Source: Piscirickettsiaceae bacterium
GTDB lineage: Bacteria > Pseudomonadota > Gammaproteobacteria > Nitrosococcales > Methylophagaceae
Direction of reading: 5' to 3'
DNA: 12,703 bases
Assembly: GCA_030627065.1 (NCBI GenBank)
Contig: DAOUSV010000030.1
Location: forward strand, 1-12,703
Below the pieces are notes generated by a model, which was not told the origin of the DNA, did not search any database, and saw only the letters and a program-made list of their open reading frames with translations. The position numbers and the translations under genes are program-made. Below are positions 1 through 6,620 of the stretch, piece by piece. Position 1 is the stretch's first letter, and each line of letters starts with the position of its first letter.

Positions 1-81
1 CGTGATGCCAACACAGGTTGGTTATTAATAACGAATGAAATCAGTAACACCACATCATTGTATGAGGTATCTGTTGATTAA
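1..81 (+). CDS. 3' end of an unidentified protein gene (cut by window start)
   Basis: Frame 1 is open from the first base to a TAA at 79-81 and encodes 26 residues ending LLITNEISNTTSLYEVSVD. The alternation of hydrophobic and polar residues would suit the last beta strands of a propeller-type or secreted protein; a C-terminus of the form 'G-x-LL-I-T ... LYEV' is loosely like PQQ-dependent sugar dehydrogenases, but this is a weak resemblance. A strong terminator begins 22 bp after the stop, which supports this being a real gene end on the plus strand. No function can be assigned from 26 residues. Confidence 0.55.
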   Translation, partial: RDANTGWLLITNEISNTTSLYEVSVD

Positions 82-103
82 GCATCACGTTAATTAACTA
101 TTC

Positions 104-141
104 AAAAAAGGCCTGCGATATTCTGTATCGTGGGCTTTTTT
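104..141 (+). terminator. Rho-independent terminator after the partial first gene
   Basis: The left arm AAAAAAGGCCTGCGATA pairs with the right arm TATCGTGGGCTTTTTT around a TTCTG loop. The stem needs one bulged G and two G-U wobbles, and the right arm ends in six T. It lies just downstream of the stop codon at 79-81. The A-run on the left arm would give a T-run on the other strand, so it could also act on minus-strand transcripts. Confidence 0.8.
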
Positions 142-466
142 ATATCGTACCTCCTGATTATTTTTAGATGTTAATCAACACCAAAACCACCCATTCAGCA
201 TCATATTTTCCAGTTGTAAGGATTAATCACCTGTACTGGTACTATCGGGTGGAAACTATTGGGCCCTGATTAAATCGCGACAAAACTAGTACATTATATG
301 AAGAGTCCACCACTGACCGCTGTGGGTCGGCAGCTGCCATTTGTGAAGTCAATCAGCTTACGTTTCTTAGATTTGATGCAGTAGAGATTTTGAATGAAAT
401 AATCACTAGAAAAAGTGCTTAGATATTGAAGCCCAATGAGCCCAAACTCCCACTCTAAAAACCAAC

Positions 467-506
467 AAAAAAGGCTTAGATCGTCGATAAAAACGGCCTA
501 AACCTT
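467..506 (-). terminator. Probable Rho-independent terminator for the LOG-hemN transcript
   Basis: Read on the minus strand, AAGGTTTAG pairs with CTAAGCCTT (nine pairs, one of them U-G) around an 18-nt loop, and the right arm runs into six T (A at 467-472 on the plus strand). The wobble pairs only on the minus strand; on the plus strand it becomes a C-A mismatch, so the minus direction is favoured. It lies about 140 bp past the hemN stop, rather far, so either a long 3' UTR is made or an earlier stop exists that I do not see. Confidence 0.55.
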
Positions 507-532
507 CTGTTTTCCTGCCGCTCTAAGTTACT

Positions 533-625
533 GATTGTAATGCATTTATGAGAACCTTAAGTCTCTTATGCCTACCAATTTTACCACCCAAGCATCAAGT
601 CGGATAGCTGTACAGTATTACAATC
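533..625. repeat. Spaced 9-bp inverted repeat near the 3' end of hemN
   Basis: GATTGTAAT (533-541) is repeated as its exact complement ATTACAATC (617-625), about 75 bp apart, with GAGA/TCTC flanking a CTTAAG palindrome in between. It could be a 3' UTR structure of the hemN transcript, a remnant of a tiny mobile element, or chance in AT-rich DNA. Confidence 0.25.
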
Positions 626-645
626 TTCTTTTTAAACCTTTTTCT

Positions 646-2028
646 TTAAATTAGTTTAGAAAAGTGTTTTCCTTCTTTTTGTTGCATGTATTTATCGAAC
701 GCCATACAGATATTTCGGATAAGTAAGTGTCCAGCAGGAAGAACTTCAATCGCTTGTTTGTTATGACTTAATAGTCCATCTTGTGCAAATTGTTCTAATT
801 TAGGCAACACATCTGCAAAGTAATCGGCAAAATTAATACTAAGTTCTTTTTCTATCGCAACGATATCTAATGAAAAATGACAGATAAGTTTGGTGATCAC
901 TGTTCGGCGTATTTTATCGTCTTCATCCAGCTTAAAACCACGAAATACAGGTAGTTCGTTGTTATTAAGACTGAGTGCGTATTCTTCTAGTGTCCGTTTA
1001 TTTTGAGAATATGAATCTGCAACGCTACCAATTGATGTCACACCCAAGCCAATTAAGTCACATTCTGAATGAGTTGAATAGCCTTGGAAATTGCGATAAA
1101 GCTTATTTTCTCGTTGAGCAATAGCTAACTCATCGTCGGGCTTGGCAAAGTGGTCCATTCCAATATAGACATAACCTGCAGATGTTAAACGCTCGATTGT
1201 TTGTTGCAATATTTCTAGCTTAACAGCAGGTTCCGGCATATCTTCGCTGTTCATTTGGCGTTGTACTTTAAAGCGTTCAGGCAAATGAGCATAGTTAAAT
1301 ATGGATAAACGATCAGGATCAGAGGCAATGATTTTGTCTAGTGTTTCAGCAAAACTTTCTGGTGTTTGATGTGGCAAACCATAGATAAGGTCAAGGCTGA
1401 TTGACCGAAAACCATTGGCTCTAGCCGCATCCATAACAGCAAAGGTTTCTTCTTCACTTTGTATGCGATTAACTGCTTTTTGTACTTTAGGATTAAAGTC
1501 TTGTACACCTAAACTAATTCGATTAAAACCAATTTCACGTAATACAGCAATGGTTTCAGCATCGGCTTCTCGTGGATCGACTTCTATTGAAAACTCACCT
1601 TTATCATCTGCCGCTAAATTAAAGTGCTGGCGAGTAACAGCCATCAGTTCACGCATTTGATCATGGCTAATAAATGTCGGTGTACCACCGCCCCAATGAA
1701 GTTGTTCTACCACACGGCTTTTATCGAATAATGCACCTTGTAAGGCGATTTCTTTATGCAAATTGGCAAGATAAGGATCGGAATGTTTACGGTTTTTGGT
1801 AATAATTTTATTACAGGCACAATAAAAACAAACTGTATCGCAAAAAGGCAGGTGGAAATAAAGCGATAAAGACCCGCCTCGCTGATTTGATAGTGCAGCT
1901 TGCTTTTGATAGCTGTCAGCATTAAAAGACTCCGCAAACTCAACCGCCGTTGGATAAGATGTGTAACGAGGTCCTGCAGTGTCATAGCGACGGATAAGAT
2001 CGAGATCAAAAGTAACAGTCTGTTCCAA
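646..2028 (-). CDS. hemN: Oxygen-independent coproporphyrinogen III oxidase (HemN)
   Basis: Radical-SAM enzyme that decarboxylates coproporphyrinogen III to protoporphyrinogen IX without oxygen; cytoplasmic, haem pathway. The HemN signature GPRYTSYPTA follows at residues 19-28. The cluster motif C63-x3-C67-x2-C70-x-C72 is complete, including the extra fourth cysteine typical of HemN, and is followed by HWGGGTPT, SIEVDPRE, GFNRISLGVQDFN, DLIYGLPHQTPESF, IGMDHFAKPDDELA and NFQGYSTH; this separates it from the related HemW. From a TTG at 2028 the protein is 460 residues, against 457 in E. coli. An ATG at 2157 in the same frame would add 43 residues unlike any HemN and would overlap the upstream LOG gene by 95 bp, so I prefer TTG, which has AGGA eight bases upstream. 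It follows the LOG gene by 34 bp and is probably co-transcribed. I see no FNR-type box upstream. Confidence 0.96.
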   Translation of the reverse strand: MEQTVTFDLDLIRRYDTAGPRYTSYPTAVEFAESFNADSYQKQAALSNQRGGSLSLYFHLPFCDTVCFYCACNKIITKNRKHSDPYLANLHKEIALQGALFDKSRVVEQLHWGGGTPTFISHDQMRELMAVTRQHFNLAADDKGEFSIEVDPREADAETIAVLREIGFNRISLGVQDFNPKVQKAVNRIQSEEETFAVMDAARANGFRSISLDLIYGLPHQTPESFAETLDKIIASDPDRLSIFNYAHLPERFKVQRQMNSEDMPEPAVKLEILQQTIERLTSAGYVYIGMDHFAKPDDELAIAQRENKLYRNFQGYSTHSECDLIGLGVTSIGSVADSYSQNKRTLEEYALSLNNNELPVFRGFKLDEDDKIRRTVITKLICHFSLDIVAIEKELSINFADYFADVLPKLEQFAQDGLLSHNKQAIEVLPAGHLLIRNICMAFDKYMQQKEGKHFSKLI

Positions 2029-2036
2029 GGTCGTAT

Positions 2037-2040
2037 TCCT
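2037..2040 (-). promoter_or_regulatory. Shine-Dalgarno site that fixes the hemN TTG start
   Basis: On the minus strand the sequence is TTTAGGAATACGACC followed by TTG. AGGA sits eight bases before the TTG, ideal spacing, while no in-frame ATG or GTG lies nearby. Together with the protein match to HemN from this point, it decides the start. Confidence 0.7.
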
Positions 2041-2062
2041 AAAATATCTATTATGTGAGAAA

Positions 2063-2734
2063 TTATATCGTAAATCGGTGTTCTTGCTCAGGGTGTTCGC
2101 ATAGCTCTTCATAATGTTTTTGAATGATGGGTAGCACTTCATCTGGCTTATCGACAATATAAAACAAGTCTAAGTCTTCTTTATCGATACAGCCTAATTC
2201 CAACACGTGAGCCTTGAGCCATGCTATTAAGCCGCTCCAAAATGATGTGCCGTAAAGAATAATAGGAAAGTGTCGTATTTTTTTAGTTTGAATCAACGTT
2301 AATGATTCAAAGAATTCATCTAATGTGCCAAAACCACCGGGGAAAACAACATAGCCCATAGAATATTTTACAAACATCAATTTTCGCACAAAAAAGTAAC
2401 GAAAACTTAAGCTAATATCTTGCATATTATTCGGCGACTGCTCTTGCAGAAGCGCAATATTCAAGCCAACAGAATGCCCTCCTTGTTGATAAGCACCTTT
2501 ATTTGCCGCTTCCATAATGCTGGGGCCACCACCACTGATTATCGAAAACTTAGCCTGCGATAAACGTCGGGCAACGGTAACGGCATCTTTATAATAGGGT
2601 GAATCATCGGGTAATCGGGCGCTACCGAAGATAGACACGGCAGGACCAAGGTTATGCAGCGTTTCGATGCCATCAATAAGTTCTGCTTGAATACGGAATA
2701 CTCGCCATGCTTCCGAGGTTTTGAGATCTTCCAC
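2063..2734 (-). CDS. LOG-family nucleoside 5'-monophosphate phosphoribohydrolase (TIGR00730 type)
   Basis: A 223-residue Rossmann-fold protein of the LOG family, once annotated as lysine decarboxylase. Members cleave the N-glycosidic bond of nucleoside 5'-monophosphates, releasing a base and ribose 5-phosphate; plant and some bacterial members activate cytokinins. Visible motifs are VSIFGSAR (33-40), GGGPSIMEAANKG (68-80), the conserved R117-K118, and PGGFGTLDE (132-140), the family's phosphate-binding and catalytic signature. It is much shorter than enterobacterial PpnN and lacks its extra domains. The start is GTG, with an in-frame TGA two codons upstream, so nothing longer is possible; AAGAGAG a little upstream is a modest ribosome binding site. 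It leads a two-gene unit with hemN, 34 bp downstream. The natural substrate is unknown, and nothing in the sequence argues for cytokinin production here rather than nucleotide salvage. Confidence 0.88.
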   Translation of the reverse strand: MEDLKTSEAWRVFRIQAELIDGIETLHNLGPAVSIFGSARLPDDSPYYKDAVTVARRLSQAKFSIISGGGPSIMEAANKGAYQQGGHSVGLNIALLQEQSPNNMQDISLSFRYFFVRKLMFVKYSMGYVVFPGGFGTLDEFFESLTLIQTKKIRHFPIILYGTSFWSGLIAWLKAHVLELGCIDKEDLDLFYIVDKPDEVLPIIQKHYEELCEHPEQEHRFTI

Positions 2735-2817
2735 GCGTCACACTCTCTTACTGAAAATTTAGTTATCTTTCCATCTAAGGTATCATAGCCGACTTTATTA
2801 GTTAAATTGGCAGATTT
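2735..2817. promoter_or_regulatory. Divergent promoter region between the LOG gene and purD
   Basis: These 83 bp must hold the start signals for both transcripts unless they begin elsewhere. TATCATA at 2781-2787 reads TATCAT on plus and TATGAT on minus, each a five-of-six match to the -10 consensus. On plus, TTTAGT at 2758-2763 is a weak -35 at 17 bp spacing; on minus no good -35 is visible. No recognisable PurR box was found. The purD ribosome binding site is weak (GGCAG). Confidence 0.35.
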
Positions 2818-4107
2818 ATGAAGGTTTTAGTTATTGGTGGTGGTGGTCGTGAACATGCTCTTGCATGGAAATTAATCCAATCACCAAACTGCTCACAAGT
2901 CTATGTTGCGCCTGGAAACCCAGGCTCCAATCTTGAAGAAAACATCGAAAACATTGATATTGCCGCAGATGATATTGCAGGTTTAGTCATTTTTGCCAAA
3001 GACAATGATATTGAATTGACCATTGTTGGCCCGGAAGTGCCTCTCGTTATGGGCGTGGTTGATGCCTTTAATCATGCTGGATTACGCTGTTTTGGCCCAT
3101 CTAAAGACGCTGCACAGTTAGAAGCATCCAAGAGTTTTACTAAAGACTTCTTAGCGCGTCACAATATTCCAACCGCTGATTATCAAGTCTTTACCGATGT
3201 AGCTCCTGCCTTAGCTTATATTAAAGAACAAGGTGCCCCTATTGTTATAAAAGCCGATGGTTTGGCTGCGGGTAAAGGCGTTATAGTTGCCATGACTGAA
3301 CAACAAGCAAATAATGCGGTTGAAGATATGTTGTCGGGCAATGCCTTTGGTGATGCCGGAAGTCGTGTTGTTATTGAAGAGTTTATGACCGGCGAAGAAG
3401 CCAGCTTTATTGTGATGGTCGATGGCGAAAATATCTTACCGTTAGCCACATCACAAGATCATAAAGCCCGTGATAATGGTGATTTAGGACCAAATACTGG
3501 CGGTATGGGTGCTTATTCACCAGCCCCTGTTGTCACACCAGAAATACACAATCGTATTATGGCTGAAGTCATTGAGCCAACAGTAAAAGGCATGGCCGCA
3601 GATGGCCGCCCATATACGGGTTTCCTATATGCAGGTTTAATGATTGATGACAGTGGTACGCCGCGTGTTGTCGAATATAACTGTCGTTTTGGTGATCCAG
3701 AAACACAACCTATAATGATGCGTTTGCAGTCTGATTTAGTGACATTATGTGAAGCGGCATTAGATGGCAAGTTAGATACTGTTGATGTCCAGTGGGACCC
3801 GCGGGCCGCAGTAGGTGTCGTTTTAGCAGCTGGTGGCTATCCTGAAAGTTATAAAAAAGGCGATGTTATCAATGGCCTTGATATTGCTGATGGTAAGGAT
3901 GCAAAAGTATTTCATGCCGGTACTGCATCCAAAGACGGTAAGATTGTAACGGCTGGCGGCCGTGTTTTATGTGCCACCGCATTAGGCCAAACAGTTGCCG
4001 AAGCACAAAGCTTGGCGTATAAAACAGTAGATAAGATCAATTGGCAAAATATGTTCCATCGCGATGATATCGCCTATCGCGCTATCGAAAGAGAACAAGC
4101 CAAATAA
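2818..4107 (+). CDS. purD: Phosphoribosylamine-glycine ligase (GAR synthetase)
   Basis: Second step of de novo purine synthesis: ATP-dependent joining of glycine to 5-phosphoribosylamine, giving GAR; cytosolic. The 429 residues equal the E. coli length. In order: N-terminal domain with VLVIGGGGREHALAWKL (3-19) and GPEVPLVMG (71-79); ATP-grasp domain with IKADGLAAGKGV (144-155, K145 near the ATP), SQDHKARDNGDLGPNTGGMG (212-231) and EYNCRFGDPETQ (286-297), which carries the metal and ATP ligands; then the C-terminal domain typical of PurD. The ATG start matches the family N-terminus exactly. In many gammaproteobacteria purD follows purH; here purH is not adjacent. Upstream is a divergent LOG gene, and 19 bp downstream begins the phosphoribulokinase gene, so the two probably share a transcript ending at the terminator at 5027-5059. 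Confidence 0.98.
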   Translation: MKVLVIGGGGREHALAWKLIQSPNCSQVYVAPGNPGSNLEENIENIDIAADDIAGLVIFAKDNDIELTIVGPEVPLVMGVVDAFNHAGLRCFGPSKDAAQLEASKSFTKDFLARHNIPTADYQVFTDVAPALAYIKEQGAPIVIKADGLAAGKGVIVAMTEQQANNAVEDMLSGNAFGDAGSRVVIEEFMTGEEASFIVMVDGENILPLATSQDHKARDNGDLGPNTGGMGAYSPAPVVTPEIHNRIMAEVIEPTVKGMAADGRPYTGFLYAGLMIDDSGTPRVVEYNCRFGDPETQPIMMRLQSDLVTLCEAALDGKLDTVDVQWDPRAAVGVVLAAGGYPESYKKGDVINGLDIADGKDAKVFHAGTASKDGKIVTAGGRVLCATALGQTVAEAQSLAYKTVDKINWQNMFHRDDIAYRAIEREQAK

Positions 4108-4126
4108 TTAAACAAGAGGTAAGGAC

Positions 4127-4999
4127 ATGTCTGTAGCTCATCCTATTATTGCTGTCACTGGTTCATCTGGTGCAGGAACATCAACCGTTAAACATGCGTT
4201 TGAAGATATATTCCGACGCGGCGGTATCAAGCCAGTTGTTGTTGAGGGTGATAGCTTTCATAAATACGATCGTGTGGGTATGCGTGAGGCGGTTAAGCAA
4301 GCCCAAGAGCGTGATGAAATACTGACTCATTTTGGTCCTGAAGGTAATTGTCTCGATGGTTTAGAGAGCTTATTCCAGAATTATTCTGAAACAGGAAAAG
4401 GCGAAAGACGCTTTTATATTCATAGCGATGCTGAAGGTATTCCATTCAATCAACCTGCGGGCACATTTACCCCGTGGGAAGAAATTGATGGCGATAATGA
4501 TTTATTGTTTTATGAAGGACTTCACGGCGGGATCGTGACCGATGAGGTCAATATCGCGCAATTTGTCGACTTATTGATTGGTGTTGTTCCGGTTATTAAC
4601 TTGGAATGGATCCAAAAAATTAAGCGTGATTGTACAAACCGTGGTTATTCATCTGAAGCTGTTGTCGATATTATTCTAAAGCGTTTACCGGACTATATTA
4701 ACCACATTACACCGCAATTTTCACGTACACATATCAATTTCCAGCGTGTACCGTTAATTGATACATCAAACCCATTTGTTATGCGTGAAATCCCTTCGCC
4801 AGATGAAAGTTTGATTGTTATTCGCTTTAAAGAACCTAAACAAGCCGATTTCCCATATTACTTAAGCATGTTAAAAGATTCATTTATGTCACGCCCTAAC
4901 AACTTGGTTGTTCCGGCTGTGAAAATGGGCTTAGCAATGGAAATCATTTTGACACCATTCATTGAAGAAATGATGATCAAAAAACGTCAACGCGGTTAG
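4127..4999 (+). CDS. prkB: Phosphoribulokinase (PrkB/CbbP family)
   Basis: ATP-dependent kinase converting ribulose 5-phosphate to ribulose 1,5-bisphosphate. The 290 residues match the short bacterial form. Seen in the sequence: P-loop GSSGAGTSTVK (12-22); EGDSFHKYDR (40-49), giving D42, H45 and R49 at the same numbers as in the Rhodobacter sphaeroides enzyme; H99; LLFYEGLHGG with E130; VPVINLEWIQKIKRD with R167-D168 and R172; PQFSRTHINFQRVP; and KMGLAMEIILTP. All known catalytic and ribulose-phosphate residues appear intact. Start: ATG after GAGGTAAGGA, a strong ribosome binding site. It follows purD by 19 bp and precedes a terminator. The Calvin cycle would need RuBisCO, which is not in the window; non-autotrophs such as E. 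coli also carry PrkB with unclear physiology. Features such as FGPE and TFTPW occur in both PrkB and CbbP as I recall them, so the choice of symbol is tentative although the family is certain. Confidence 0.93.
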   Translation: MSVAHPIIAVTGSSGAGTSTVKHAFEDIFRRGGIKPVVVEGDSFHKYDRVGMREAVKQAQERDEILTHFGPEGNCLDGLESLFQNYSETGKGERRFYIHSDAEGIPFNQPAGTFTPWEEIDGDNDLLFYEGLHGGIVTDEVNIAQFVDLLIGVVPVINLEWIQKIKRDCTNRGYSSEAVVDIILKRLPDYINHITPQFSRTHINFQRVPLIDTSNPFVMREIPSPDESLIVIRFKEPKQADFPYYLSMLKDSFMSRPNNLVVPAVKMGLAMEIILTPFIEEMMIKKRQRG

Positions 5000-5026
5000 G
5001 TCTAGGCTTTAACTATTACTCAAAAT

Positions 5027-5059
5027 AAAATACCGCTCAATTTTTAGCGGTATTTTTTT
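5027..5059 (+). terminator. Rho-independent terminator of purD-prkB
   Basis: AAAATACCGCT (5027-5037) pairs perfectly over 11 bp with AGCGGTATTTT (5046-5056) around an eight-base loop, and the right arm runs into seven T (5053-5059). It lies 27 bp after the kinase stop codon and only 17 bp before the tsaC ATG, so tsaC needs its own promoter or depends on read-through. Confidence 0.92.
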
Positions 5060-5076
5060 GGAAACAAACTAACATT

Positions 5077-5625
5077 ATGTCCTCTTGGAAATTAAGACAA
5101 GCAATATCAACACTCAATAATGGTGGCGTTATCGCCTATCCAACTGAAGCTATTTATGGCTTGGGTTGTGATCCGTGGAATGTTGAAGCCGTACAACATT
5201 TGTTAGATATTAAGCAGCGCCCTTGGCATAAAGGCTTGATCCTAATCGCTGCAGATTTTAATCAACTGCAAGATTTTATCGCGCCTGTTTCAGGGGAAGT
5301 ATTAGAGCAACTTGAAGCCACGTGGCCGGGACCAACAACGTGGTTATTGCCCGCAGCTCCCAATACGCCATTTTATTTATCAGGTGCTCACAGTACAATT
5401 GCCGTTCGCGTTACAGCACATAAACAAACAGCCGACTTATGTCGTGAATTTGGTGGGGCAATTATCTCTACCAGCGCGAACCTAACGGGTCGTCGCCCAG
5501 CCAAAACATCACATCAAGTACGCTGGCAATTGCCCGAGTTGGATTATGTCTTATCCGGCTCATGCTCAGGTTCGAACCAACCTTCAACGATTAAAAATGC
5601 GAAAACGGGCGCAATAATTCGATGA
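5077..5625 (+). CDS. tsaC: Threonylcarbamoyl-AMP synthase
   Basis: Makes threonylcarbamoyl-AMP from threonine, bicarbonate and ATP, the first step of the t6A37 modification of tRNAs reading ANN codons; partners in bacteria are TsaB, TsaD and TsaE. The 182 residues form a single YrdC-like domain: YPTEAIYGLGCDP (21-33), KQRPWHKGLILIA (46-58), WPGPTTWLLPA (83-93), AVRVTAH (109-115) and the nucleotide-site motif STSAN (131-135). There is no C-terminal Sua5 domain, so it is the short TsaC type (E. coli 190 residues). GGAA at 5060-5063 lies 13 bases from the ATG, a rather long spacing, and sits at the foot of the preceding terminator. The stop overlaps the hemF start as ATGA, indicating coupled translation; tsaC-hemF pairing is known in other gammaproteobacteria. 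Confidence 0.95.
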   Translation: MSSWKLRQAISTLNNGGVIAYPTEAIYGLGCDPWNVEAVQHLLDIKQRPWHKGLILIAADFNQLQDFIAPVSGEVLEQLEATWPGPTTWLLPAAPNTPFYLSGAHSTIAVRVTAHKQTADLCREFGGAIISTSANLTGRRPAKTSHQVRWQLPELDYVLSGSCSGSNQPSTIKNAKTGAIIR

Positions 5626-6548
5626 GTACTATCGATATTAATGCCATTCGTACTTATTTTTTAGATTTGCAAGATCGTATTTGCAATGAGCTGGAAACAG
5701 TTGACGGTAAAACACAATTTATTGAAGATGAATGGCAACGTGAAGGTGCTAATGGTGGCGGTGGTCGAACTCGTGTTTTAACCGATGGTGCTATTTTTGA
5801 ACAAGCTGGCGTTAACTTTTCACATGTTACCGGTGATAGTTTGCCTGCTTCAGCAACAGCAAGTCGCCCTGAATTAGCAGGTCGTAGCTTTGAAGCGCTG
5901 GGCGTGTCACTGGTTATTCACCCTCATAATCCACACATTCCTACCTCTCATGCTAATGTTCGCTTTTTTGTTGCCGAAAAAGAAGGTGAAGATCCTATTT
6001 GGTGGTTTGGTGGCGGCTATGATTTAACACCGTATTATGGTGTTGAAGAAGATGTTATTCACTGGCATGAAACAGCAAAGAAAGCCTGCGATCCCTTTGG
6101 CGACGATGTTTATGCTCACTATAAGAAGTGGTGTGATGACTATTTCTATTTAAAACACCGTGACGAACCTCGTGGTGTCGGTGGCTTATTCTTTGATGAT
6201 CTCAATGATGGTGGGTTTGAACATTGTTTTGCATTGATGAAAAGTGTCGGTGATAGCTATACTCAGGCCTACATTCCCATTGTGGAAAAACGAAAAGAAA
6301 CGCATTATGGTGAACACGAACGTGACTTCCAGTTGTATCGACGAGGTCGTTATGTGGAGTTTAATTTAGTGTATGACCGTGGTACCTTATTCGGCTTGCA
6401 ATCAGGTGGGCGAACCGAATCAATATTAATGTCACTACCACCTCTGGTAAAATGGCGATATAACTGGCAACCAGAAATAGGAAGCCCAGAAGAACAGTTA
6501 TATCAAACCTTTCTTAAACCGCAAGATTGGTTAAATTTAGAAAATTAG
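5622..6548 (+). CDS. hemF: Oxygen-dependent coproporphyrinogen III oxidase (HemF)
   Basis: Cofactor-independent enzyme that uses O2 to decarboxylate coproporphyrinogen III to protoporphyrinogen IX. The 308 residues compare with 299 in E. coli. Family motifs run through its whole length: FEQAGVNFSHVTG (59-71), the conserved H100 and H110 in VIHPHNPHIPTSHANVRFF, WWFGGGYDLTPYY (127-139), H149, CDDYFYLKHRDEPRGVGG (171-188, H179) and GRYVEFNLVYDRGTLFGLQS (242-261). H110, H149 and H179 correspond to the conserved histidines of E. coli HemF. Translation is probably coupled to tsaC, since the ATG lies in the ATGA overlap and no good ribosome binding site precedes it. aroE, which follows hemF in Pseudomonas, is absent. 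With hemN in the same window, the cell can presumably perform this step in both presence and absence of oxygen. Confidence 0.98.
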   Translation: MSTIDINAIRTYFLDLQDRICNELETVDGKTQFIEDEWQREGANGGGGRTRVLTDGAIFEQAGVNFSHVTGDSLPASATASRPELAGRSFEALGVSLVIHPHNPHIPTSHANVRFFVAEKEGEDPIWWFGGGYDLTPYYGVEEDVIHWHETAKKACDPFGDDVYAHYKKWCDDYFYLKHRDEPRGVGGLFFDDLNDGGFEHCFALMKSVGDSYTQAYIPIVEKRKETHYGEHERDFQLYRRGRYVEFNLVYDRGTLFGLQSGGRTESILMSLPPLVKWRYNWQPEIGSPEEQLYQTFLKPQDWLNLEN

Positions 6549-6620
6549 TCGGTTCTTTTAATTTCATAACGAGTCGCAATTTAAACGCACTCATAATCGT
6601 AACATTAGGAAATATTAAAC

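Larger units (their letters stand above)
142..645. other. Non-coding stretch with structured elements, no recognisable gene
   Basis: About 500 bp between the first terminator and the hemN stop codon. I find only short open frames: 298-384 plus (28 codons) and one of about 32 codons opposite it, neither with a convincing ribosome binding site or recognisable product. What can be seen is a small inverted repeat TGATTA (155-160)/TAATCA (172-177), a perfect 10-bp palindrome GGCAGCTGCC at 329-338 preceded by a GACC/GGTC mini-hairpin, a minus-strand terminator at 467-506, and a 9-bp inverted repeat at 533-541/617-625. It may be the 3' flank of hemN plus decayed sequence. Confidence 0.5.

Noticed and set aside
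142..300. Possible transposase remnant on the minus strand
   Set aside because: Several short Trp-rich fragments occur across frames, but none joins into a recognisable transposase motif and no terminal repeats or target duplications bracket the region.
298..384. 28-codon plus-strand open frame starting at ATG 298
   Set aside because: No ribosome binding site, no recognisable product, and it spans the palindrome block, so it is more likely non-coding.
2029..2157. N-terminal 43-residue extension of HemN
   Set aside because: It overlaps the LOG gene in another frame and does not resemble HemN; the TTG at 2028 explains the gene better.
3216..3770. Minus-strand open frames opposite purD
   Set aside because: They are mirror frames of a conserved gene, with no start signals or recognisable motifs.
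4127..4999. Uridine kinase or pantothenate kinase as alternative for the kinase gene
   Set aside because: The full-length match to phosphoribulokinase, including EGDSFH, NLEWIQKI-RD and PQFSRTHINFQRVP, excludes these P-loop relatives.
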